A stretch of 64,000 nucleotides of DNA from Citrus sinensis (Eukaryota; Streptophyta; Magnoliopsida; Sapindales; Rutaceae): contig NC_068558.1 in NCBI RefSeq assembly GCF_022201045.2, forward strand, positions 42,303,501-42,367,500, given 5' to 3'. How positions within the stretch are numbered: position 1 is the first letter of the stretch; each line of letters opens with the position of its first letter. The position numbers and the translations under genes are program-made. This document shows positions 1 to 10,510 of this stretch, piece after piece. The notes below the pieces were generated by a model. The model ran no database searches, had not been told where the DNA came from, and saw only the letters and a list, made by a program, of their open reading frames with translations.

Positions 1-996
1 ATTCACCACAAGTGTCAACTAAAGATGCCTTATCGTTCTATCTTTATCTTGTCACCAAAGTTATCAGAATTGTGATCCTACCTCGGTCAGTGAACAGATC
101 TTCAGAATAGTATTGTAGGTTAAAATTAAGAATTACTTGATCATATAACAATCTTCTACATAAAACAATTTGTACATGGTCTAAATTTAATTCTTCATCT
201 CTATAATGAGCAACTTTCTCAAATGCCAAACGGTATAAAAGGCCACCATTCCAAGTATTTGTCGACACATTTGCTGATCCAATTCTATGATCTCATAATC
301 CTATATCAATCTTACATGAATGATTTTTAAAAGAAGAAAGATCATTTCTAAAATGTGAGACATAGCTCTATCCAATTTTATCATTCAGACAAGATTTTGA
401 CAACTATGCTTGCTGCTACTTGTGAGTAAAGCAACGGTAAGCTAAATCCATAGAAGCAAGATCTAGTACATCTCAGATTGGTAGTCCAGATCCATGAGGA
501 TAAAGTTAATAATAGATTACATAGCAGTTTTGGACTCAAAAAGAAAATTAAATGAAGGACACAACAAAATACAAATTAAAAAAAGCATCCACGCACAGCA
601 GGGAAAACGGAAAGGCAGAGCAATCCAGTCACAAAATACTAGACGATTACCACGCCCATAGCTCCCCATGATTATTTCTTAAGCAATGAATTCTTAAATA
701 ATCATCTAGGCCATACCCATATCAATCAACCCCTGTCAAGCCTTATCTCTTTGTAACACCACATTAGGATAAGAAAACCCCCCAGCATAATTTCCAGGGA
801 AATCCGAATCCCTAATTATGAAATTAGGATATCAATTAAGCTACCTATTTTGTTTAGGCTGAAAAATTGAAAATTGCGAGACAGCATATCACCCTGAGAT
901 AACACAACTTAAACAGAGAGCCACAAACCATAAGCAACAATAATTCACCTCAGAAAAAAAGAGCTTGAGCACAAATTGAAAATAAAAAACTTTTAC
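1..996 (-). other. First intron of the Aux/IAA gene
   Basis: This DNA lies downstream of the exon-1 donor. I found no VGWPP-coding segment or other Aux/IAA exon on the minus strand here, so the intron appears to run past the left edge. Nothing else is recognisable in it. Confidence 0.6.
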
Positions 997-1328
997 CTGG
1001 AACCATTAGCAGCAGCCACAGAATCAGAACTTCTCTTGGTGCCAGCAGCGACATAATCACCTCTGCTCAACGAAGAAGACGATGAAGACAAACAAGAAGA
1101 TGAAGAAACAACAGAAGAAAAATCCTTAGCAGTCAATATCCTTGCATACTGACCGCCGCCACCGCCGCCACCTGAAGCTTGCTGCTGAGCCTTAATAAAC
1201 CCACCACCACCGAGACTCAACCCAAGACCCAACTCGAGCTCAGACTCAACCGGGCTCGAAGAATCCTCAGATGACAACACAAGATGATCATCCCTTGACA
1301 CTGTTGACACAGACCCACTAGCAGACAT
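997..1328 (-). CDS. Aux/IAA auxin-response repressor, first coding exon (IAA10/IAA11-like), partial
   Basis: The exon encodes about 110 residues from the ATG at 1326-1328 to a GT donor read on the minus strand at 996-995 (CAG|GTAAAAG), ending in codon phase 2. Residues about 29-41 hold domain I, a leucine-rich EAR-type repressor motif (ELELGLGLSLGGG). A Ser-rich stretch and a TKRSSDS segment follow, as in IAA10/11/12/13 proteins just before the VGWPP degron. The degron (domain II) and the PB1-like domains III/IV are not in the window; they must lie left of base 1. In the family, the protein binds ARF transcription factors in the nucleus, recruits TOPLESS and is degraded through TIR1/AFB when auxin is present. 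Domain I and exon order make the family call firm. The IAA10/11 subgroup is inferred from the SSEDSSSP and poly-Ser regions. Confidence 0.85.
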
Positions 1329-1433
1329 TTTCTATTTTTCTCTTAAAAGCTTCAATCTTTCTGTCAAAGCTTCAAAATTTTAGTAACAAGAAGACAGATT
1401 GTGATGTAATAATGCAAAGAGTTTATTCTGGTT

Positions 1434-1460
1434 TTGAAGAAGAAGAAGAAGAAGAAGAAA
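1434..1460. repeat. GAA-type microsatellite in the Aux/IAA leader/promoter
   Basis: A run of about eight GAA/AAG units lies about 105 bases upstream of the Aux/IAA start codon. The lysine-rich frame it creates on the plus strand is an artefact of the repeat. Confidence 0.8.
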
Positions 1461-2399
1461 GATATTGGGGTGTGTTTGCATTCGCTTGGAGGGTATTATT
1501 GGAAAAGTATGCAGAAGTTAAAAGGGAAAGGTTGGTTTGGTGGTGACGGAGATGGTGGTGGTGGTGATTACAGTGGGGTCTACATGTCTGGTTTGTGCGC
1601 CTCCATTCATTGTTTTTATCTTTTCCTTATGATTTTTTGTTTTGTTTTTTTTCAGGTTTCTATTTTATTACCCTTTTCTGCTCCCATTGATTGCTTGCTT
1701 GTTGCTTCTAGACTTCTAGTTGCCAAGATGACTGAAAGTGGTTGCCTTATTGAAATTGATATACAAGAAAACTTTCAGCTTTCAAGCACCCTGATTTTAA
1801 AATTTGGGGTATTTGTGGGATTCTAAATGAATAACAAAATGTGACAAAAACAAAGTTGGATGAGATTAGTAAATGGGCTCAAGTAAGTCCAAAATATATT
1901 AATTAAATAGTCTGACCATGTCCCCCTCTCTCTACCAATAATAATAAAAAAAAATCAATCAATCTAGAACTCCATATTTTTAATCTGTCTTCAGGAGTTT
2001 AAAGGATAAAATGGTTTTTTTGGTTCCGCTTCAAATCAAATTTTGCATTATTACATTACTCACTCAGAAAGTTGTGAAAATCAAGCACTACTTCAAAATT
2101 AAATTTTCTCATAAACCATAAACTAAAATCAATATTAATTACTGGTATATCCTAAACTCGAGTATAATGGTAATATTGGCGTGAGAAAGGCGGGCCAGGG
2201 CCGGCCCGTAGAGTAGGCCCAAAGTCTCAATATCGTATCGCGATTCGCGAGAAAGCAAGCATATTTTTGGAAAGAGTTAATATGATATGGCATCCAAAAA
2301 GAGACGGCCAAGGGCCAACTACCTCTACGCTCCAAACGACAACCCGACAAGAGTGGGGACAAGCCATCACAAGCACTCGACAGCGTGGGACCCGCGTGT

Positions 2400-2910
2400 T
2401 AGACACAAAACGTGTGACACGTGCGGGTCCACCCACCCGTCAGAGACACAACGCACACGTTCAACGCCAACATCAAGGCACGTAGACAGCTCAACTCGAA
2501 CGACCGAGACATCATCATCCATCAATCAAAAAGTTGAAAAAAGGGCACCAAAACTTCACGGGGCTTTTGAGTTCCGGAAATTAATAGACACCCTTCAAGT
2601 CCGTGAAATGGTGCCTCGCAACGTGGCAGTTGGGCCTCTGTTCCGAGACTTCAACGGGGCGCGGCCTTGTCGTGCGCCCAGGGAACAGAGTCCATTGTTG
2701 CCTTGGCTTTCAAACTGTTGTGGTGGGTGCCGCCATAATTTGATACACCGACAATATTATAAATTCCACGCCAGCCCTGCTGCTTTACTGACACGTCAAA
2801 CTCCAGATTTGAAAAATAGCCTCATAAACAGCGGGTCTTGCCAATTTACATTTACATTTTGTCTAATTGACAGTCCATACAAAAATCATCTTGTCCCACT
2901 GTCTCTTACT
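2400..2910 (-). promoter_or_regulatory. Candidate auxin/ABA-type cis-element cluster upstream of the Aux/IAA gene
   Basis: Sites seen: TGTCTC-type auxin response elements at 2443-2448 (-), 2506-2511 (-) and 2900-2905 (+); a TGTCGG-type element, the high-affinity ARF site, at 2748-2753 (-); and a CACGTG G-box at 2418-2423 next to other ACGTG cores. The block is visibly richer in G and C than its flanks. It lies 1.1-1.6 kb upstream of the Aux/IAA start codon. Auxin-induced Aux/IAA genes commonly carry such elements. Whether these sites act on this gene is inference; six-base sites also occur by chance. Confidence 0.35.
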
Positions 2911-3742
2911 ATAATTGATCAGGATCTGTAACAGCCGGCTGTAAACTTACAGCTGCCATAAACAGAAGCCCCTCTCTTAACTTCCAACCAAGTGACCATT
3001 GACCAACCACCTTTATTAGTTATTACTGATCACTTATTTAGTCACTAAGTAATTATAATTAATATGCAGATTTTACCACTTGAGTCCTTGTTATTTGTTC
3101 TTATGGCACTAAAACTTTTAAACTGCGTCATTTATGTCCTCGTTAGTCTTTAGTTGCATCTGCTTCGTTCAAATAAACTTTTCATATTCAATGTTTAAAG
3201 TAACTAAGAATGAGATGCAAGTTTAATCATGTTTCACTTATTCTCACTAACAACTGAACTTGGTCAAGGATTTGAATAAACACACTGTAATTGAGGACTA
3301 TCGTGAAGCATTCTTAAAATTTCTGATCTTTGAGATTCTTTCGATAAATTACAAGATCTCAAGTGATAAGAACCCTTAAAACATTCAACAAAAGTTAAAA
3401 CATACGTTAGAAACAATTTCTCTGAATCCAAATCATTTATTTCCATTTTCCACACACGTATATAAAAATAGAACGTACCAAACTCGTCTTATTTTATAGA
3501 AATATTGCAATGCATTACAAAAGCATTTATTCCAAAAGATTTATACCGAATGAACCAACCGAACTGGGTCTTATTTTACAGTCAATTCGCAAAATTTATC
3601 TTCTGATGGGGACATCAGATATTGGAGGTTTCTCCACTCTAGTTCATATCACTATCACAGGAGACTTCAAAATTGAAAAATATTATCCACCAAACTTCTA
3701 ATTTATTTTCAAGTATGGCCGTTCTCATTTCTTCTCAGATTT

Positions 3743-6700
3743 CTATGATACCTGAGTCTTGCAGTCAGTGCAGGCCTTACAATCCGAAGGTGAGAAAGGA
3801 TCCAATAGGTTAATTTTTAACGTTTGCTGCTGCCCTTCATTTCCGGGGACGTGAAAACGAGCATCCATTATTAATATTTCCCAGTCTCTTGGCCCCAGAA
3901 AGGGAAACCAGCCGGGATCTGTAAAAATATCAACAAATAAGCAAAACGATTTATTTACTAGCAAGGAGAAAAATACAATATCGCTGAAGTTTGTAACTGA
4001 GAGAAATCAATCAATATAACTTGGAATCTCTTTCCCCCTAACTGAAACAAAAAGAATTTAAATCCCTAACATAATGCTGACGGAAATTGCATTTTTGCAC
4101 TTCTCTTGCTTTTTACTCTCAAAGAGAAATAAATTATGGCACAGAAGACGAGCAGGCAACTAATCATACGTCAAATGTATGAGCACAAAAACAAGAATCA
4201 AGCACCCAAGATTATACAAGACATGGAATTAGAGGAGGCGAAGAAAAAAAAAAAAAGGCACAAACCTCCATTACGAACTGCCTTCAACTGGAAGATCCCA
4301 TTACCTTGTGGTCCAGACACAGGGAATGTGCAAGACACAGAATGTCTATGGTGAGTTACAGCAAGAGATGCATTGTACCAGGGGCCCTTCTTTATTGGTT
4401 CTCCAATGGCATCAATGACTGCCTGATTCTTACTGGCTTTCTCCATGGCCTTGCTAAGAAGTTATGACGAAACGGTAAACATGACGGTTATATCCACATT
4501 TCCATGTAAAATAATGAACAATTTTTTTCTTTCAACTTGAAAAAAATTTGCTCTTCAACAAGAAGAAAGTTTAGAGAAATACAGAATCAAAAAACCAAAA
4601 ACAAATGAAACACAGCATTATACATCCTTTGGGTGAGAAAGGACAATTTTATTTTCCAGTATGTTGCCCATAAAGTGATATGCATCATTATTTCATAGAT
4701 TCACACAAAGATAATCATTTCTTATTATTTTATTAGATATTTATGCATTAAAGACTGTCAGCTGGCTGTATGATAGACCAACAGATACCTTATAACATAT
4801 TTCATATTCTAAACAACAAGGTTAGCTTCTGAACAACAAATTGACCCTTAAGTGGTCTGCACATAAAAGTAGAACCCTGCAACATCCCAATTTTCGAGTC
4901 ATCGTGTCTCTAAGTGACCGAGAACATAATCTGCTAAAGCTGAAGATGACAGTATCAGAAGTTATTGTTACAGTTAAGGCAAGATACTAAGCTGAAGAGG
5001 ATGACTAGTAACCAGTCAGCAAGTTTCTTCACTCCTCAGGTCCCTAGCTATCTTTGGACAGTTTTAGGAATTTCCATCTACCATGTATTTGAGAACCTTA
5101 ATGTACTTCAGCTAATGACAACTGAATCGTAAGCGTCAACAAAGCTGGAATTATCATGGCTGGATTTTGATCATAACAGCTAGAGAAAGATCAGGGGCAT
5201 TGTTTTTTGGGGACTTGGGAAATATTTACTCATTTCTCCACAATGCTTTAATTAAGTGAGCGCTAGATAATGTTTGGCTTTCAACTATGTTATATGTTCT
5301 TAGAACCCTACTTCAGATACCTTCTCTTGGACTTAAATCTATGAACAATAAAACATACAAACTCTGGTTTCTATACAAGGAACTTGAGAAGCATAAATAG
5401 CTTATCATTTTAACAAACTAGATCTTGCAAAAGATTTCCACAGGGTACTACAGATTAAGAAGACAACAAGCATTACCCTGCTTCTTGCCCCTCATCTGCC
5501 AGCATTAATATTTGGCTGGTGATTTACAAAAAATGCCTAAAGCAGAGAAATAACACAACAAGAATCCACAAAAGCTATCTACATAAACTTGAGTACAGAG
5601 AATCATTATTGCATAGGGTTAAAACTACAAGACAGGTCGCTAATCCTAAGAAAAGAGTGGGTCAGTTCCAGAGATTCAACACGGGATGAACAGGAGATCA
5701 TTCCGAAAAGTCAGCATAATGTAATTAATATATGAATGATAACAGTGAAAACAAAACAGGGTAACCCAAGGCGGCCCATTTATGATCATTAGCATAGGTA
5801 CCAAAAAACTATATCCATGGTGAACTTGACAAAGTAAAATTAAACAAATGTTATCCACTTTTCAGCTTCCAACCAGAAGGATAATGATGGGAAAAAATCC
5901 AGGCAAAAGAAAAAGAATAGAACATGATATAGTTCCTCAAATGTCTATAAGAAGCTCGTTGATAACTTTCATATGGTAAGGATCCATCCAGTCAAGATCT
6001 AAGTAAACAAGAAAACAAAATTACTACTAATATGAATAAGTTAAAAGTAAGTTTCTAAAAAAAATAATTAATCAGAAAGAATCGTATAAGAAACCAATGG
6101 CCAATAAAACCCATCCAAGGTGAGCTATCTCTCAAATTAAGGGCTTAATGAGATATAAAGCCCTGAGCCTAACATTTTTCAGATGCATCAACAACAAGCA
6201 AAATCGTCCTTAATGCAGTAAAATGCAACCTCATTACCGCTTAGATTGTCTAACTGATAGTAAAAAGCCTACGAGCTTCTGCAACTCAATGGATATCTCA
6301 GGTCAAAAAATAGAAAATATACCTGCTACAGCTGTGATAAATAGCAAGGTCATCAAGGGCACTTAACGCTACACCACCCGTAACAGTAATCAAGACAAAG
6401 GACACTGCTTTACGACCAAATGACTTGCTTTTTTCTTCATCCACAGACTTTGCTGCACTGCAAAAACGAATAGTATTAGAAAAAAACACTTGTTGGGAAA
6501 AAAAATCGACAACGCTAATAATATAAGAAATGCAAAACATCTTAAGCATTTAAGTCCTTGACATTTCCCTGTTCCGATATTGAAAAAATAAAACCCTTTA
6601 TCCAACTGAGACTAATACATAAAATCAGCCGCTATAATTTTTTATTTTTTTCCCCACAAAGCAGAACAACATAACATAAAACGAAAAATTAAAATACAAA

Positions 6701-6887
6701 TATAAAAGTGAAGAAAACGAAGAACCCAGTTAAATAGAATATAAACAGAAACTAATTCTCCAATCCCCACGAATTAAAATGACAATTTGCTTATAAAACT
6801 TAAAAAAAAAAAAAAAAAAGGATTGTACCTGGACGCCTTTGAAGTTGGAGGGCTCTTAAAGAAAGAACTCAATCTTCTCGCTAACAT
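3743..6887 (-). CDS. Coa1-family cytochrome oxidase assembly protein, mitochondrial
   Basis: Coding exons: 6887-6829, 6457-6323, 4453-4266, 3918-3743. They total 558 bases and encode 185 residues, with GT/AG at every junction. The N-terminus (MLARRLSSFF...) is basic, Ser-rich and lacks acidic residues, as mitochondrial presequences do. One membrane segment lies at about residues 37-52, before a soluble domain with the family signature GPxGxG (GPQGNG, residues about 112-117) and a Trp-containing strand after it, matching the Coa1/Tim21-related domain. In yeast and animals Coa1 helps early Cox1 maturation in the inner membrane; the same role here is inference. The C-terminus has CKACTDCK, a small cysteine pair motif that I have not placed in the family. 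Intron 2 is long (about 1.87 kb). Confidence 0.72.
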
Positions 6888-7018
6888 TTCTTCCCTCTTT
6901 TTCTCTAAATAAAATTTATTTATTTGTTTGTTTGTTTTGTATCTTTGTAATTGTGTGGGCACCGCCGCACCGGCCGCAACGTATTGAGCTTTCTCTGTAA
7001 GCGAGTAGTTTTAGACTC

Positions 7019-7629
7019 GGCTAATTTTTAAAAACCTCCATGAGATTTGTACTTGTTGCAAGTAGATGGCGATAATTTATTTATTTATAAAAAATTCTTT
7101 ACCATAAGTTAATTTTAATATTGACCATTAGTTGACTGTGCAAAGATAATATTACCCTCAACAATAATTTGTAGACGAAAATAATTAAAAAAAATTAAAA
7201 TTATTGGCGCGAAAAATACAAACCCTATTTTTTGATAATTTTATCTTTGTCAATTTTAAAAATTTACAATATCATAGGTAAAGATTATAACTATTTCATT
7301 TTTAAGTTTTTAATTTTATCTTTTTTGTAGAAACTTTAAGAAAATATCAATAATTTAAAGAGGATTTTTTAAATTTTTAATTTTATCTTTCTTGTAGGAA
7401 TTTTAAGAAAATATCAATAATTTAAAGAGGGTAAAATAGACAACAATTTTAATTTTTTTTAGTTATTTCCGTCTACAAATTATTATTAAGGGTAATATTA
7501 TCTTTGCACAGTCAACTAACGGTCAATGTTAAAATTAACTGACGGTAGGAGGTTTTTTACAAATAAATCAATTCTCGCCATCTACTTGTAACAAGTCCAA
7601 ACCTCAGGAGAGGTTTTTAAAAATTACCC
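7019..7629. mobile_element. MULE-type MITE with long terminal inverted repeats, copy 1
   Basis: The 611-bp element starts GGCTAATTTTTAAAAACCTC and ends with the matching inverse (...TTAAAAATTACCC). Its terminal inverted repeats are about 160 bp. It is flanked by a perfect 10-bp target duplication, TTTTAGACTC, at 7009-7018 and 7630-7639. A roughly 70-bp internal segment is tandemly duplicated (about 7300-7440). There is no coding capacity. Long TIRs with 9-11 bp duplications are the Mutator-superfamily hallmark. A sister copy lies at 40681-41294 with its core inverted. It sits about 130 bases upstream of the Coa1-like start codon. Confidence 0.88.
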
Positions 7630-7639
7630 TTTTAGACTC

Positions 7640-8682
7640 TGACCACTCGGCTGAATTTGATGGGTCAACTCGAAATAAATTATGTAGAGTTGGTCTATCG
7701 ACGCCCACAAAATTTCTCATAGAACTTCTTTTTAATTGAAATATTAAAATATTTGGAGTTAAATTAATTCATTTTTTTATTTTTAACAAAATTTTAATAA
7801 TACACTTTAGTGAAATTTCTTTAGAAAAAAATTAATTTAGAATTATTTTTTAAAAATTTATAAGAATTTAAAATATGGAGATATACACTACAAAATTAAA
7901 AAATAATAATTCAAGATTTTTATAAATCAAAACTTAAGACAAATATTTCTTTTGGAGGAAACTTTTATGGTAAGATGGTTGATCTTAATATATGGTTAGT
8001 AGCAATAGCAACGGGTCGAGCATTATGTAGGAATATTAATACCCATACACTTTACCTATTAAAGGTTTGAACGGATAAAAGTTGGGATTTTCTCAATAAA
8101 AATTAAAGATGCTCGTCCCTTTTTTTCTATACCTTATATTCACTTTATTTCTTAACATTTGTATTCATTTAAAAAAGAAAAAAATGATACTTTAATTATT
8201 TAGTTCAACATGAACATGTATCATTTTATTCTAAAATATTTTTAAAATTTATTTTTAATTTTAGGTAAGTATTAATTATATTTTGATGATTGTTAAAGTT
8301 CAATTTTAATCAATCCATCACTATATATTTGGATCCGAAAAAAAAAAAAGTCTCTACTTTGATATTTCCTTGTCTATCCTTCTCTCCTTTCAACTGACCA
8401 TGATTTAAATATTATTCTATTGTCATTTGTTTTTAATTACGATAAAATTTTAAATGATCTAGTAAATAACGAGTCCATTAAATGACTAAAATCTCTAAGT
8501 AAACGTTTAGGATAATATCATATTAGATTGTTATTCGGATTATTAAGTTGTTAAGTGCTAATATTTATGTTATAGGCTTTTAATTTTTTACTTTAATATT
8601 TATTTATTTAACTATTAATTTTAACTTTTAAAAAATTAAAAAAAAGTAGCCAATTGTCAAATGAATTTAGTGAGCATGTAAG
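7640..8682. other. AT-rich intergenic DNA
   Basis: No gene, structured RNA or clear repeat boundary could be recognised between the MULE-MITE and the hAT-like element. Confidence 0.5.
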
Positions 8683-9764
8683 TAGGGGTGGGCATGGGTT
8701 GGTTTTGGTTGAATTTTAAGTCAACTCAAATCAAACCATAAAAATTTGGATCCAACCCAAATATTTTTAACCCAACCCAACCCAACCCAAACCATTTGGG
8801 TTTGGTTTGAATTTTATTATCAAAATAATTTTTATTTTAATGAAATTTAATTATATCAAAATTATAATAATTATTAATTTTTATTAATTATTAAATTGAT
8901 ATTAAAATATAAAAAAAATATAGTGGATAAAAATTTTAAATTTTACAATAACTTAATCCTTAAATTAAAGAATACTAGAAAATCAAAATAAAGTTTAATC
9001 ACAAAAGTTATTATTTCTCAATAAATAAGATATATACACTTTAATAATAAACTTTCACAAACATGACATTAACAATCTAATAATAAAATTTGCCACTTGT
9101 TATTTATTTAATTATGCAGTATTTGTTTTTATTTATCGTTTTGGTAGTTTTGTGTTATGTTGTCTACTTATATGCTTAATTTTATTTACATTATGATATT
9201 ATCTAGTGTGTATGCTTTATGTTCTAATTTCATTATATGGTAAGCAAAGTTTTGTACAGGGCCTAATATGGGCATTACATTCAATTATTGACAAAAAATT
9301 AGCAGCCATCTAGCATATCGGACCCAGTCCAAGCTGAGTTATTATTGATCACTAGTAGAGTCTCTTACTCTTTCTATGATGATCCTTCCATGTGGGAGGA
9401 ATTATTTTTTGTAAATAAGAAAAAAAATTTATGTTATTTACAACAATATTTATTTAATTTAAATTTATTTTTACATGTCATTTTCATTTTCTAACTGTTG
9501 ACAATTGATCACGCCGTAAAAAATTTAATGGTGGCCTTTTACTTATTTGTGTTTATTTATTTTGTTTTCATTTATTTCATTTGAAAAATTTGATTGTTGG
9601 GGTTTTGTCCATGACCCATGGGTAAACCATACCCAACCCATAATAAAATTGTTTTCTGTATAAAATACACAACTAACCTATTTTCATAATTTACCAAACC
9701 CAAACCATTTAATTTGGTTTGGGTTTGGATAAACCCATGGGTTGTGGGTTTATGCCCACCCCTA
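8683..9764. mobile_element. hAT-like non-autonomous DNA transposon
   Basis: The 1,082-bp element begins TAGGGGTGGGCATGGGTTGG and ends with the inverse (...TATGCCCACCCCTA). Blocks rich in AACCC/GGGTT repeats lie inside each end. The 8-bp flanks are CATGTAAG (8675-8682) and TATGTAAG (9765-9772), identical at 7 of 8 positions. TAGGGGTGGGCA-type termini with 8-bp duplications are typical of plant hAT elements. The interior is AT-rich and encodes no transposase. The mismatch in the duplication suggests some age. Confidence 0.8.
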
Positions 9765-9772
9765 TATGTAAG

Positions 9773-10510
9773 GGTATTAGTGTTTTATATCCATACCCAT
9801 TACCCAAGTTATCTAATCGACTATAAAAATTTATAAAAAGAAAATAAAATTAAACCAAATACTCAATCCTAACATAATGGACCCCCATGGGTCCCTATAC
9901 TTGCAGGAATTTTTTGGCATCCTAGATTAATATTTTACAACTTAATGTATTTTAAGAAATAAAATTCAAAAGTGGTGTTACAAGGATTTTAGAGGGGTGT
10001 TAAAGGCTTCACTCTTAATTATGCATGAAGCCCAAATATTGAGGCCCGAGAAAAGCCCATAAAGCCGTTTTTGGTCGGTTTTCAAAGCAACACAACTTCT
10101 ATTGTACTGGAGAAAATTTCAAATAATCAGCTGAGAAGTATTGGATAAAAGACATCAAAAAATTTAGTTTCTTTCCCTCTATCTCCTAGGCTGTGTTACA
10201 AACTCATTGCACTTGTCGCACACCATTTTATCAAATCTGTTCTTCTAACCTGTTCCAATGCAAAATTACTTCTAATTGTTCTGATAAATAATACTGCACA
10301 GTGCTTCTTCATACTTTAACAAACAAATCTGTAACTCGGATGTCACTCTGCAGATTCTTCTTCTTCAACCTTCCTTCCTGGAGCTCTTGCTTGGAATGCC
10401 AGCTACACCCTTCTTATCTTTAATATATATACAATTATGACTAATATACAATTTTTCCGTAACTTAGTATGAGCACAACAACAGCAGTTGAAGTGGAGTC
10501 TGCCATGAAC
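9773..10510. other. Intergenic region / 3' flank of the DUF946 gene
   Basis: The right part probably holds the 3' untranslated region of the minus-strand DUF946 gene. Nothing else is identifiable. Confidence 0.4.

Larger units (their letters stand above)
1329..3742. other. Intergenic region between the Aux/IAA 5' end and the Coa1-like 3' end
   Basis: Apart from the microsatellite and the cis-element cluster, I see no gene. A 214-codon open frame on the plus strand (2287-2931) has no recognisable domain and overlaps the GC-richer regulatory block, so I do not call it. Confidence 0.5.

Noticed and set aside
1434..1826. 130-codon plus-strand frame starting with a lysine run
   Set aside because: Its start is the GAA microsatellite and the rest is hydrophobic noise over the Aux/IAA promoter; no domain.
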